64,000 bases of DNA from assembly GCA_902729315.2 (NCBI GenBank), contig LR746272.1, forward strand, positions 7,404,827 to 7,468,826, in the 5' to 3' direction. Both the position numbers and the translations under genes were made by a program. The notes under the pieces were generated by a model that did no database searches, was not told the origin of the DNA, and worked only from the letters and a program-made list of their open reading frames with translations. Each line of letters starts with the position of its first letter. The stretch's first letter is position 1. Positions 60,587 to 64,000 of this stretch are shown piece after piece. Origin of the DNA: Spirodela intermedia (taxonomy: Eukaryota; Streptophyta; Magnoliopsida; Alismatales; Araceae).

Positions 60587-61125
60587 GAGAGAACAGATGA
60601 TCTGGCTGCTTACCGACTTAATGGCAGACTCTGCTCTTTTTGGGTTTTGTTTCTCTTGGTCGGACATGCAACGTGCTTCTTTATAATTTATGTATGTGAC
60701 TCCAAACCGATTGCCCATAGTTTTCTACATGATTTTGATCCGTTTCATCCGACCTTGCCCATAGTTCACTCTGAGTGAGTGAACTGGAACGAATTTGTCA
60801 ATAAGAACCTTTCGACCTCATGCAAAGTTGAGGCCAAGAGACTGAGAAACCACAGAAAGGAAATGCTAAGCATCTTGATTCAGTCAAGGAACAAGAAATA
60901 CCTCGAGATTATTATTACCATCATCATTGGCGTGATCATCATCAGGCCCCTGAATTCTAAAGTTGCCACCCTCAAACCTTACCCAGTGAAAGATCGTTCC
61001 TCATTAAAATGAACAAATGCCAGCAGAACCTGACCATTAAAGGAAAGAAAAATCATGCTTAGACGCAGCAGGTGTTGCCAGGCACAGGCCGGGTTATTGA
61101 CAACGACGAGTTTAGGAAACTTGGA
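60587..61125. other. Convergent 3' flanks of the SR-like and ATP synthase genes
   Basis: Likely 3'UTRs of both genes. An ORF at 60779-61012 has no recognised domain. Confidence 0.45.

Positions 61126-64000
<2,875 letters not shown>

Overview
This is nuclear plant DNA. The genes have GT-AG introns, the protein families are land-plant ones, and GC-rich genes sit in AT-rich retrotransposon DNA. The strongly GC-rich first exons lean towards a monocot or other non-eudicot angiosperm; I cannot name the species. There are no bacterial, viral or CRISPR features and I found no tRNA or rRNA genes.

Layout. 1-2.7 kb: two B3-domain genes in tandem (one cut by the window edge, one broken). 3.5-4.87 kb (-): RACK1. 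5.17-11.36 kb: a decayed Ty1/copia element (-) with both LTRs, PBS, PPT and a near target-site duplication, 298 bp upstream of the RACK1 start codon. 11.4-12.8 kb: unclassified DNA with a decayed ORF. 13.58-18.03 kb (+): nine-exon multi-pass membrane protein (tweety-like plant family). 19.83-21.44 kb (+): RING-CH (MARCH-type) E3 ligase. 21.46-23.9 kb: an inverted copy of the left B3 segment, with one intact B3 gene and one truncated copy. 24.37-32.29 kb (-): ABCG7-type half transporter, 11 exons. 32.63-37.11 kb (+): EFM4/METTL10-type lysine methyltransferase, sharing a 332-bp bidirectional promoter with ABCG7. 37.8-38.3 kb (-): PADRE/DUF4228 protein. 38.9-49.65 kb: a second copia (+) carrying a nested Ty3/gypsy element, which itself carries a third AT-rich repeat. 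51.13-52.51 kb (+): alpha/beta hydrolase. 52.5-56.6 kb: repeats, including a second copy of the AT-rich hairpin repeat. 56.9-60.59 kb (+): SR-like basic protein with 5'UTR introns. 61.13-64 kb (-): 3' end of the nuclear gene for mitochondrial ATP synthase beta.

Most notable is the large inverted duplication: arms of about 2.4 kb (247-2700 and 21460-23890) flank about 19 kb holding RACK1, the copia, the membrane protein and the E3 gene. The right arm keeps an intact B3 gene with two N-terminal LxLxL (EAR-like) repression motifs. The left copy has a stop at codon 19 and a 1-base deletion, so its long apparent ORF is an artefact that starts inside its own TATA-box region. Exon structures were assembled by hand from splice sites, reading phase and remembered family resemblance; every intron phase closes and every complete gene totals a multiple of three.
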